Shown: piece by piece, positions 1 through 7,116 of the stretch | How positions within the stretch are numbered: position 1 is the stretch's first letter | How the letters are laid out: every line of letters begins with the position of its first letter | Source: Bog-756 sp049521915 | GTDB lineage: Bacteria; Actinomycetota; Acidimicrobiia; Acidimicrobiales; RAAP-2 | Length of the DNA stretch: 16,008 bases | Direction: 5' to 3' | Assembly: GCA_049521915.1 (NCBI GenBank) | Contig: JBEKOI010000056.1 | Coordinates: 1 to 16,008 of the forward strand | Position numbers and translations under genes: made by a program | The notes under the pieces: generated by a model | Told to the model about the DNA's origin: nothing | The model's input: only the letters and a program-made list of their open reading frames with translations | The model's database searches: none

Positions 1-409
1 CGGCCACGGCACGGCCCGAGCGACCGGGGTCGAGATCGGTCCCGGCCGGAAGGACGAAGGCGGCCCTGTCCCCCTGGCCCACGGCGCGGACGAACCCGGC
101 CGCGGCCCGGCGGAGCGACTCGATCCCGCGGTCACCGGCCAACAGCTCGGACGGGCCCACGCCCACCAGGATGATCTCCGGTCCGGACCGGCTGTCACCG
201 GTAGCGGCGCGGAACGTGACCGACTGGCCGACCTTGCCGCCGAACCCGTGCCGCCTGCACCACTCCGGATCGAGCACCGCCGGCGCCAGGTCGGCCAGGG
301 CCTCCGATCCCCGCATGAGCCGTGGGCCGCCCTCGCCGGACAGGACCGGCACGCCCACGGCCACGACATCGGACGGGACCGAGTCAGCCGGCAGCACCTC
401 GATGTTCAT
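1..409 (-). CDS. pepA: Leucyl aminopeptidase (M17), N-terminal part, cut by window edge
   Basis: The first 136 codons of a longer gene are visible; the rest lies left of base 1. The translation begins MNIEVLPADSVPSD and shows the mixed alpha/beta N-terminal domain typical of M17 leucyl aminopeptidases, including a segment IILVGVGPSE and a basic, alanine-rich helix (RRAAAGFVRAV). The di-metal catalytic domain would lie outside the window, so activity cannot be judged. Family members are cytosolic hexameric exopeptidases releasing N-terminal residues from peptides. The ATG at 409 is favoured because a strong SD, GGAGGAGG, sits 6 bases upstream inside the preceding gene. The ATG overlaps that gene's TGA (ATGA), so translational coupling to the adenosyltransferase is likely. 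The family call rests on the N-terminal domain only; a diverged M17 paralogue is the main alternative. Confidence 0.75.
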   Translation of the reverse strand, partial: MNIEVLPADSVPSDVVAVGVPVLSGEGGPRLMRGSEALADLAPAVLDPEWCRRHGFGGKVGQSVTFRAATGDSRSGPEIILVGVGPSELLAGDRGIESLRRAAAGFVRAVGQGDRAAFVLPAGTDLDPGRSGRAVA

Positions 410-1002
410 GTCGGGCCTCCTCCTCGATCCTCTCCGGCCTTCGGGCCGCCGCCCCGGCGCGGTGTGCTCCGGGCCAGGAGATGGCGCTCGCCCTCGGTCC
501 ACCGGGCCATGGCCCACAACAGGTCGGAGAGGCGGTTGAGGTAGAGCCCCACGTACGAGTCGGCCAGGGGCGACGACACGTACACCCGTTCGGCCCGGCG
601 CACCACGGTGCGGGCCACGTCCAGGGCCGCCGACGCCCGGTTGGCCCCCGGGATGGTGAAGTCGGCGGGCATGTCGAACCGTGCGATCAGGTCGTCGACC
701 TGCGCCTCCAGGGCACCGACCATCTCGGCGGTGACCAGGGACTTCCCCGCCTCGAGCTTCGGGCGGTTGGACTCGTCGGTGGCCACCTCGGCCATGAGGA
801 CCCACAGGTCCCGCTCGAGCCGGGTCAACAGCCGGTCCAGCTCGGAGTCCGGAACCGCCTCGGCCCGCGCCATCCCCATCATGGCCTGGGCCTCGTCCAC
901 CGCGCCGTTGATCTCCATGACGGCGGAGTCCTTGGACACCCGGCCCCCGAAGAGGAGCCCGGTCGTCCCGTCGTCACCCGTCTTCGTATAGATCTTCACC
1001 AC
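406..1002 (-). CDS. PduO-type ATP:cob(I)alamin adenosyltransferase
   Basis: This 198-residue protein transfers the adenosyl group of ATP to cob(I)alamin, giving adenosylcobalamin. The PduO-family N-terminal ATP-binding motif is clear: IYTKTGDDGTTGL at residues 4-16, followed by GGRVSK. The family arginine motif RRAER is at 135-139 and NRLSDLLWAMAR at 156-167. Length fits the family (about 180-200 residues). The open frame continues far upstream through metH antisense, but homology begins at this point, so the GTG at 1002 is chosen; the adjacent GTG at 999 is equally possible. No good SD precedes either, so a short leader or leaderless mRNA is possible. The last residues (about 180-198) are a low-complexity Gly/Arg/Pro tail. 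Its TGA overlaps the ATG of the aminopeptidase gene. It is divergent from metH, another B12-related gene. Confidence 0.9.
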   Translation of the reverse strand: MVKIYTKTGDDGTTGLLFGGRVSKDSAVMEINGAVDEAQAMMGMARAEAVPDSELDRLLTRLERDLWVLMAEVATDESNRPKLEAGKSLVTAEMVGALEAQVDDLIARFDMPADFTIPGANRASAALDVARTVVRRAERVYVSSPLADSYVGLYLNRLSDLLWAMARWTEGERHLLARSTPRRGGGPKAGEDRGGGPT

Positions 1003-1155
1003 GCTGCGGTCACCGACGACGATGCTAAACGACAATGTCGACCTCTCCCGGGTGGAGGCATCGCCCGTGCCCCTCGGAGGGACGCCGTGGGTCCGGAGGG
1101 GGAGGACGGGGGGAATGCCCGTCGGGTTGGCTCGCCCCGATAGCCTGGATGGCTC
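1003..1155. other. Divergent intergenic region between adenosyltransferase and metH
   Basis: These 153 bases must hold both divergent promoters. The most AT-rich part is GCTAAACGACAATGTCGA around 1024-1041. On the minus strand it offers TAGCAT as a possible -10, close to the GTG start at 1002. I see no obvious cobalamin riboswitch: the space is short, and I could not find a B12-box-like element by eye. No convincing -35 was found for either direction. Confidence 0.35.
1141..1146 (+). promoter_or_regulatory. Candidate -10 element of metH (TAGCCT), near-leaderless
   Basis: TAGCCT fits the TANNNT pattern common in actinobacterial -10 elements. It ends 9 bases before the metH ATG, which has no SD (only GGAT at about -9). 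A start of transcription 6-8 bases downstream would give a leader of 0-3 bases. No good -35 is present at 16-18 bp spacing, so support is weak. Confidence 0.3.
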
Positions 1156-4100
1156 ATGGACGCCAAGCACGCCTCCGACTCCAGCTACCTCAAAGCCGCC
1201 TCCGAGCGGGTGGTCGTCTTCGACGGCGCCATGGGTACGAACCTGCAACTGGCCGGGCTGACCGCCGACGACTTCGGCGGTCCCGAGCTGGAGGGTTGCA
1301 ACGAGCTCCTGGTGGTCAGCCGTCCCGAGGTCGTCGACCGGGTCCACCGGTCGTTCCTCGAGGTGGGATGCGACGTGATCGAGACCGACGCCTTCGGGGC
1401 GTTCGCCCCGGTGTTGGCCGAGTACGGCCAGGCCCACCGTGTCCGTGAGCTGAACCTGGCTGCGGCATCCCTGGCCCGGCGAGCGGCGGACGACTTCTCC
1501 ACGGCCGACCGGCCGCGGTGGGTGGCCGGCAACATCGGACCCGGCACCAAGTTCCCGACCCTCGGACAGATCCGGTACGCCGATCTCCGCGACGCCTACG
1601 AGGAGCAGGCCACGGCCCTCATCGAGGGCGGCGTGGACCTCATCGTCATCGAGACGGTGTTCGACCTGCTGCAGGCCAAAGCGGCCATCAACGGGTCCCG
1701 GCGGGCCATGAGAGCCACCGGTCGCACGCTGCCCATCCAGACCCAGGTGACCATCGAGTTGACCGGAACCATGCTCCCGGGGACGGAGATCGGGGCCGCC
1801 CTGTGCGCCCTCGAGGCGATGGACGTCGACCTGATCGGGCTCAATTGCGCCACCGGCCCGGCCGAGATGTTCGAGCCGCTCCGTCATCTCACCGGCCAGG
1901 CGACCATCCCGGTCAGCTGTCTGCCCAATGCCGGGCTTCCCTCGGTGGTCGACGGGGCCATGCACTACGACCTGACCCCGGAGCAGTTGGCCGAGTTCCA
2001 CCGGCAGTTCGTGAGCGAGCTGGGGGTGGCCGTGGTCGGTGGATGCTGCGGGACCACACCGGCCCACCTGGCCGCGGTGGTCGAGGCGTGCGCCGATCTC
2101 ACCCCGGCGATCCGCCGGCCCGAACCCGAGCACGGCGCGGCGTCGATCTACACCCAGGTCCCGTTCGAGCAGGACACCTCGTTCCTGGTCGTCGGGGAGC
2201 GGACGAACGCCAACGGATCGAAGAAGTTCCGTGAGGCCATGCTCGAAGCCGACTGGGACACCTGTGTGGCCATGGCCCGCGACCAGGTCAAGGAAGGCTC
2301 ACACCTCATCGACGTCTGCGTCGACTACACGGGAGCCGACGGCGTGGCCGACATGGAACAGGTCGCCTCCCGGTTCGCCACCCAGTCGACGGCACCGCTG
2401 ATGGTCGACTCCACCGAGGCCCCCGTGGTCGAGACCGCCCTGTCGTGGATCGGCGGGCGGGCGGTGATCAACTCGGTGAACCTGGAGGAGGGCGACGAGC
2501 CCGGCACCCGGCTCGACTCGTTCCTCACCCTGGCCAAGGAGTTCGGTGCCGCCGTGGTGTGCACGTGCATCGACACCGAGGGGCAGGCCCGGACAGCCGA
2601 GTGGAAGCTCCGCGCCGCCACCGCCATCCACGACATCGCCACCCAGCGGTACGGGCTGCGGCCCGAGGACCTGATGTTCGACGCCCTGGCCCTCCCCCTG
2701 TCCACCGGGATGGAGGAGAGCCGCAAGGACGGCATCGAGACCATCGAGGGGATCCGGAGGATCAAGGCCGAGCTGCCCGGTGTGTACACCATCCTGGGCC
2801 TGTCCAACGTCTCGTTCGGGCTCAATCCGGCCGCTCGGCAGGTGCTCAATTCGGTGTTCCTCCACGAGTGCGTGGAGGCCGGGCTCGACGCCGCCATCGT
2901 CCATGCATCGAAGATCCTGCCGCTGTCGAAGATCGACGAGCGGGCCAGAGAGGTCTGCCTCGACCTGGTCTACGACCGGCGGCGCGAAGGCTACGACCCG
3001 TTGTCCGAGTTGCTGGCCATCTTCGAAGGGGTGTCGGCCTCGAGTGCGGCGGCCACGGAGGACCGGTCCGGTTGGCCGGTCGAACGGCGTCTGGAGCACC
3101 GGATCATCGACGGCGACCGAAACGGGATCGAAGCCGACCTGGACGAGGCCATGGCCGACGGGGTGACGCCGCTGATCATCATCAACGACTTCCTGCTGGC
3201 CGGGATGAAGACGGTCGGCGAGCTGTTCGCATCCGGCGAGATGCAGTTGCCCTTCGTGCTGGGGTCGGCCGAGACGATGAAGACGGCCGTCGCCTATCTC
3301 GAGCCGTACATGGAGAAGGCGGACCAGGGGGGCAAGGGGGTGATGGTGCTGGCCACGGTCAAGGGTGACGTCCACGACATCGGCAAGAACCTGGTCGACA
3401 TCATCCTCACCAACAACGGGTACACCGTGAAGAACCTCGGGATCAAAGTGGGGATCGGCGACATGGTCAACGCCCTCGAGGAGACGGGTGCCGACGCCAT
3501 CGGCATGAGCGGCCTGCTGGTCAAGTCCACGCTGATCATGCGCGAGAACCTCGAGGAGCTCAACCGGCGCAACCTGGCCCACATCCCGGTCATCCTGGGA
3601 GGCGCCGCGCTCACCCGCACCTATGTCGAGCGGGACCTTCGCACCGTCTACGACGGCCGGCTGTTCTATGGCAAGGACGCCTTCGAAGGCCTCCGAACCA
3701 TGGACCGGCTGGTCGAGCTGTCCAGGTCGGGTGAGGACGACCCCGACTTCGGGCGGGCCATCGGCGGCCGCGACCTCGGGCCCCGCAAGAGCGAGCTGCG
3801 CAAGCAGGCCGCGGCCGAGGCCCGCGCCCGGGGGGAGACGCTGCCGACCCGATCCCCCGAGGTGGCCATGGACAACCCGACGTTCGAACCGCCGTTCCTC
3901 GGCAGCCGGGTGGCCAAGGGGATGGCCATCGACGACATCGCCGCCTACCTCAACGAGACCGCCCTGTTCCGCAACCAGTGGGGCTTCCGTCCCGAGGCCG
4001 GTGAGGACGATCCCGCCTTCAAGGACAGGATCCGGGCCCTCCTCCGCGACCAGCTGTCCACGGCCAAGGCCGGCCAGCTGCTGGTTCCTCAGGTGGCCTG

Positions 4101-4665
4101 GGGCCACTTCGCGGCCAACGCCGATGGTGACGATCTGGTCCTCTTCGAGGACGAGACCCGCACCAAGGAGTTGATGCGGTACACCTTTCCCCGGCAGACC
4201 GAGTCGCCGTGGCTGTGCATCAGCGATTTCTTCCGCCCGGTGGCCTCGGGCGAGCCCGACTGGGCTTCGTTCCAGGTGGTGACCATGGGGGAACGGGTCT
4301 CCGAGGAGGCGGCGCGCCTGAAGGCGGACGACCAGTACCAGAACTACCTCTACCTGCACGGGCTCGGGGTCGAGATGGCCGAGGCCCTGGCCGAGTACTG
4401 GCATCATCGGATCCGCGAGGAGCTGGGCTTCGCCGACGAGGACGGCCCCACTCTGACCGGCCTGTTCAAGCAGAAGTACCGCGGCGGTCGGTACTCGTGG
4501 GGCTACCCGGCCTGCCCGGCTCTCGAGGACAACGCCAAAGTCGTGGAGCTCCTCGGAGCGGACCGCATCGGCATCGAGGTGAGCGAGGGATTCCAGCTCC
4601 ACCCGGAGCAGTCGACCACGGCGATCATCTGCCATCATCCGCAAGCCAAGTACTTCTTGGCGTAG
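1156..4665 (+). CDS. metH: Cobalamin-dependent methionine synthase (5-methyltetrahydrofolate--homocysteine methyltransferase)
   Basis: MetH moves a methyl group from 5-methyltetrahydrofolate via cobalamin to homocysteine, giving methionine; it is cytosolic. All four modules are present in 1169 residues, a normal length. (1) The homocysteine domain, about 1-325, has zinc ligands C231 (GLNCATGP) and C297/C298 (GGCCGTTPAH). (2) The folate domain, about 340-620, has VGERTNANGSKKF at 346-358. (3) The cobalamin module has a helical cap at about 640-720 and the DVHDIGKN motif at 738-745, with H740 as the lower cobalt ligand, then SGLLVKST and GGAALT. (4) The C-terminal reactivation domain, about 910-1169, has RYSWGYPACP at 1112-1121, the S-adenosylmethionine-binding signature, so reductive reactivation should work. 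The ATG at 1156 starts the homology and has no SD. A hypothetical gene follows 12 bases downstream on the same strand. Confidence 0.97.
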   Translation: MDAKHASDSSYLKAASERVVVFDGAMGTNLQLAGLTADDFGGPELEGCNELLVVSRPEVVDRVHRSFLEVGCDVIETDAFGAFAPVLAEYGQAHRVRELNLAAASLARRAADDFSTADRPRWVAGNIGPGTKFPTLGQIRYADLRDAYEEQATALIEGGVDLIVIETVFDLLQAKAAINGSRRAMRATGRTLPIQTQVTIELTGTMLPGTEIGAALCALEAMDVDLIGLNCATGPAEMFEPLRHLTGQATIPVSCLPNAGLPSVVDGAMHYDLTPEQLAEFHRQFVSELGVAVVGGCCGTTPAHLAAVVEACADLTPAIRRPEPEHGAASIYTQVPFEQDTSFLVVGERTNANGSKKFREAMLEADWDTCVAMARDQVKEGSHLIDVCVDYTGADGVADMEQVASRFATQSTAPLMVDSTEAPVVETALSWIGGRAVINSVNLEEGDEPGTRLDSFLTLAKEFGAAVVCTCIDTEGQARTAEWKLRAATAIHDIATQRYGLRPEDLMFDALALPLSTGMEESRKDGIETIEGIRRIKAELPGVYTILGLSNVSFGLNPAARQVLNSVFLHECVEAGLDAAIVHASKILPLSKIDERAREVCLDLVYDRRREGYDPLSELLAIFEGVSASSAAATEDRSGWPVERRLEHRIIDGDRNGIEADLDEAMADGVTPLIIINDFLLAGMKTVGELFASGEMQLPFVLGSAETMKTAVAYLEPYMEKADQGGKGVMVLATVKGDVHDIGKNLVDIILTNNGYTVKNLGIKVGIGDMVNALEETGADAIGMSGLLVKSTLIMRENLEELNRRNLAHIPVILGGAALTRTYVERDLRTVYDGRLFYGKDAFEGLRTMDRLVELSRSGEDDPDFGRAIGGRDLGPRKSELRKQAAAEARARGETLPTRSPEVAMDNPTFEPPFLGSRVAKGMAIDDIAAYLNETALFRNQWGFRPEAGEDDPAFKDRIRALLRDQLSTAKAGQLLVPQVAWGHFAANADGDDLVLFEDETRTKELMRYTFPRQTESPWLCISDFFRPVASGEPDWASFQVVTMGERVSEEAARLKADDQYQNYLYLHGLGVEMAEALAEYWHHRIREELGFADEDGPTLTGLFKQKYRGGRYSWGYPACPALEDNAKVVELLGADRIGIEVSEGFQLHPEQSTTAIICHHPQAKYFLA

Positions 4666-4677
4666 GGCCTTTCACCC

Positions 4678-5784
4678 GTGCCGTCACGTCGGTTGCGCCC
4701 TCCAGCAGCCGGGGCCACGATCAGAGCCCTCCTCCCCGGAGCGGTGGCGGTCGCCCTGGCGGTGGCGGTCCTGATGTCGGCCGGCCAGACCGGGGCCGGC
4801 GCGGCCGACCTGGCGACCGCCCCGCCACTCCAGTCGCTGATGATCGCCCAACCCCTGCCCGGCTACACGGTGGCCCCGACAGGTCCGACCGACGGTCCGC
4901 TGACTCCCACCGAGTTCGGCTCCCAGTCGACGTCACCCCAACGAGCCGAGGAGCAGTTCGACGCCCTGGCCGCCGAGCCGGACTTCGGGGCCTTCATCCG
5001 CCTGTGGACCGACGGCACCGGTCCGGGCCAGGGCGCCAACGACGTGGCCGTGCTGTTGTTCCGCATCCCGCGGCTCGGCGACGCCGAGAGCTTCACCGCC
5101 GGACTGGAGGCGCCGTTCGCCGGCTCCGACCCGTTCGACGTCCCGAGCATTCCCGGGGCCCACGGCTACTCCGTGGACGTCGCCTCGCCGGTCCGCGCCG
5201 TCGAGCAGATCGTGGTCTTCCGGGCCGGACAGTACGTGTCCATGACGGAGCTCGCATCATCGTCCTCGGTATCCAATCCCGGGGCCCTCACCCCCTCCCA
5301 GGCCGTCGCCGTGAGCTTTCAACAGTACGGGTCGGTGCGCCACGGTGATCCCGGTCGGTCGGTCGACGTGCACCCGCGACCCCCCCGTACCCTGCCGGCC
5401 AAGCCAGCGTCCCACTCGGTGACCCCCGCCACCGTTCTGGAGGTGATGGCCCTCGTGGCACTGGCCGCCGGCGCCATGTGGGCTTTCGCCTTCCGACCGC
5501 TCAGACGGCATCGACCGGGATTGCCGGTGGCGGATCCATGGGAGCCCGGTGGCATCTTCGACCGGTTGGGGGCCACGGTTCCCGCCCAGGCGATGGCATG
5601 GGACCATGCTCACCGCGTTCCCGACCTCTCGTTCGGATCGTGGGCCGAGGCCCTGCCGGTCCCGGCCCTCGTGTCGGCCACGTCGGCCGAGGCTGCGGGC
5701 ACGGATCTCCACCTGTCACTCCCTTCGCCGTGGACGGGCTCGGGCGCCAACGGGGTCGACCCGTCCGGCTTCGAACCGGGCTGA
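4678..5784 (+). CDS. Hypothetical exported, membrane-anchored protein
   Basis: I do not recognise this 368-residue protein. Its N-terminus has basic residues, a hydrophobic stretch at about 18-36 and an Ala-rich GAGAADLA site near 39-46, consistent with a signal peptide. Residues about 45-250 form a soluble, presumably extracytoplasmic region without cysteine. A second hydrophobic segment at about 252-272 is followed by RPLRRHR, which by the positive-inside rule puts the C-terminal 95 residues in the cytoplasm. That tail is rich in Pro, Trp and Ala. The outer domain loosely recalls small actinobacterial sensor or lipoprotein-like domains, but I see no motif to name. GTG at 4678 is the first start after metH; the SD is poor, and with only 12 bases between genes it may be cotranscribed with metH. 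The last codons and stop are part of a 24-base-period repeat. Confidence 0.75.
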   Translation: MPSRRLRPPAAGATIRALLPGAVAVALAVAVLMSAGQTGAGAADLATAPPLQSLMIAQPLPGYTVAPTGPTDGPLTPTEFGSQSTSPQRAEEQFDALAAEPDFGAFIRLWTDGTGPGQGANDVAVLLFRIPRLGDAESFTAGLEAPFAGSDPFDVPSIPGAHGYSVDVASPVRAVEQIVVFRAGQYVSMTELASSSSVSNPGALTPSQAVAVSFQQYGSVRHGDPGRSVDVHPRPPRTLPAKPASHSVTPATVLEVMALVALAAGAMWAFAFRPLRRHRPGLPVADPWEPGGIFDRLGATVPAQAMAWDHAHRVPDLSFGSWAEALPVPALVSATSAEAAGTDLHLSLPSPWTGSGANGVDPSGFEPG

Positions 5785-5815
5785 TCCAAGAGATGGGTCC
5801 CGGGCTGATCCGAGA
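5776..5815 (+). repeat. Short direct repeat spanning the stop codon (two 16-base copies, 24-base period)
   Basis: CCGGGCTGATCCAAGA at 5776-5791 recurs at 5800-5815 with one mismatch (CCGGGCTGATCCGAGA). The 24-base period is a multiple of three, so a second in-frame TGA follows the first seven codons later, at 5806-5808. It looks like a small local duplication of the 3' end of the upstream gene. Confidence 0.7.
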
Positions 5816-5844
5816 AATTCAGTGCCAATTCGGCAGTTGATCAG

Positions 5845-5850
5845 TACCAT
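5845..5850 (+). promoter_or_regulatory. Candidate -10 element (TACCAT) of the small membrane-protein gene
   Basis: The 99 bases between the two hypothetical genes are noticeably less GC-rich than their surroundings (AAATTCAGTGCCAATTC and TTGATCAGTACCAT). TACCAT fits TANNNT and would give a leader of about 27 bases containing the SD. TTGATC at 5837-5842 could instead be a -35 for TACCTC. Assignment is uncertain. Confidence 0.25.
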
Positions 5851-5883
5851 GGATGGTGATACCTCCAACGCAGGGAGACCAGG

Positions 5884-6369
5884 ATGTCCTCCATCGAACT
5901 CGGCGTGATCTGCTTCGGAGGATTCGTTCTGGTCCTGCTCGTGGTCGTTCGGGCCAAACGATCCCACGACCGGAAGATCCGGCGCGCGGCCAGTGCGGGC
6001 TTCTACGATTTCGATGCGGCCCACTATGGACCTGCCGGCGGCTCGTCGATGGAAAAGGCCATGGAGGAGAACCGCCGGCCCCTGGCCCCCTCGTTTTCCG
6101 CGGCCGCCCGCGGCGCGGGTGACACGGGCGGCAGGACGACGAGCGTCGGTCCGAAGGCACCGATGCCGGTGCCGTCCTCGTTCGGGGTCATCGATCGCTC
6201 GCCGATCGGTGCGCCGCCTGCGTTCGATGGCAAGGCCGCGGCCAGGGAACGTCCGTTACCTCGGACTCCGCCGATCCCACCGCCCCCGGGGTCGGAATCC
6301 GACCCGAACGACCCCCCGCTCCCCCTCCTGGTGCAACCCCCGCCGCCCCCGTCCGGTCCCCGAACGTAG
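5884..6369 (+). CDS. Hypothetical small single-pass membrane protein with Pro-rich tail
   Basis: I do not recognise this 161-residue protein. It begins MSSIELGVICFGGFV; a strongly hydrophobic helix at about residues 6-22 is followed by RAKRSHDRKIRR. This predicts an N-out, C-in single-pass membrane protein without a cleaved signal. Residues 35-70 contain aromatic and acidic residues (FYDFDAAHYG). From about 75 to the end it is disordered and rich in Pro, Gly, Ser and Arg, with Pro runs at 133-138 and 153-157. The ATG at 5884 is supported by AGGGAG 8 bases upstream. G/C-rich third positions suggest a real gene. It ends 12 bases from the convergent SDR gene. It may form a unit with the preceding membrane protein, but nothing indicates a function. 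Confidence 0.65.
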   Translation: MSSIELGVICFGGFVLVLLVVVRAKRSHDRKIRRAASAGFYDFDAAHYGPAGGSSMEKAMEENRRPLAPSFSAAARGAGDTGGRTTSVGPKAPMPVPSSFGVIDRSPIGAPPAFDGKAAARERPLPRTPPIPPPPGSESDPNDPPLPLLVQPPPPPSGPRT

Positions 6370-6381
6370 ACGGGCTCGGCG

Positions 6382-7107
6382 CTACAGGGCCAGGGTCGCG
6401 CCGCCGTCGACGACCACGGCGGCGCCGTTGACGAATCCGGTGTGACGGGAGCAGAGGAAGGCCACCACCCGGCCGAAGTCGGCCGGGTCCCCCATCACCC
6501 CGGCACCGCCCAGCTCGCGCATGCGGTCGGTGGCGTGCGGGCCCGGGCAGACCAGGTTGAGCGTGATGCCGGACCCCTCGGCCGCCAGGTCCTGGGCCGC
6601 GGTTTTGGCCCACGCCCACAGCCCGGCCCGGGCCAGGTTGGACAGGGCCAGCCCGGGAATCGGCTGCACCACCGAGTACGAGGCGATGCAGCAGATCCGA
6701 CCCCACCCGCTGCCGCGCATGAAGGGAACCGCCTCCCTGGTCAGGCGGACGGCCGACTTGAGGATGGCGTCGAGAGCGCCATCGATCATAGCGTCGTCGA
6801 CGTCGAGGGCCCTGGCGGCCGGTGGGCCGCCGGCATTGGCGATCACGATGTCGATCGTGCCGAAGGTGCGCACGGTGGCCTCGACCAGGGCTGCCGGTGC
6901 CGCCGGATCGGAGATGTCGGCGGTCTCGACGGCCACGTCGGCCCCGTTCGCCTCGAGGCCGGCCCGGGCCAGGTCCAGGGACTCCTGGTCACGCGAGGAC
7001 AGCATCACCCGGGCCCCTTCGGCCGCCAGCGCCTCCGCCGTGGCCCGGCCCAGACCGCGTGACCCGCCCACCACCAGCGCCACCTTGCCTTCGATGCCCA
7101 GGTCCAC
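6382..7107 (-). CDS. Atypical SDR family oxidoreductase (beta-ketoacyl-ACP-reductase-like)
   Basis: This 241-residue Rossmann protein has the normal SDR length and fold markers: GGSRGLG at residues 14-20 for the dinucleotide, NAGG at 91-94, CPGP at 187-190 and a C-terminal VVVDGG. The catalytic centre is not canonical. Ser143 (IAS) is in place, but 13 residues later, where the catalytic Tyr belongs, there is Ser156, and the following Lys position is Arg160 (PIPGLALSNLARAG). From memory, an SDR subgroup described as BKR-like with an imperfect tetrad shows such sequences; its substrates are not known to me. The GTG at 7107 has GGAG about 6 bases upstream and starts 9 bases after the peptidase stop, so it is probably cotranscribed. 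An NAD(P)-binding role without classical reductase chemistry is possible. Confidence 0.85.
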   Translation of the reverse strand: MDLGIEGKVALVVGGSRGLGRATAEALAAEGARVMLSSRDQESLDLARAGLEANGADVAVETADISDPAAPAALVEATVRTFGTIDIVIANAGGPPAARALDVDDAMIDGALDAILKSAVRLTREAVPFMRGSGWGRICCIASYSVVQPIPGLALSNLARAGLWAWAKTAAQDLAAEGSGITLNLVCPGPHATDRMRELGGAGVMGDPADFGRVVAFLCSRHTGFVNGAAVVVDGGATLAL

Positions 7108-7116
7108 TGCAGACTC

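Noticed and set aside
1003..2133. N-terminal extension of the adenosyltransferase frame to 2133
   Set aside because: The extra 377 codons lie antisense to metH and show no homology; PduO homology starts at the GTG near 1002, giving the normal family length.
2299..4644. 781-codon open frame on the minus strand opposite metH
   Set aside because: metH is unmistakable on the plus strand over the whole stretch. Long antisense frames without stops are expected in such GC-rich coding DNA, and the translation (His/Gly/Leu/Asp-rich, no motif) looks like a shadow.
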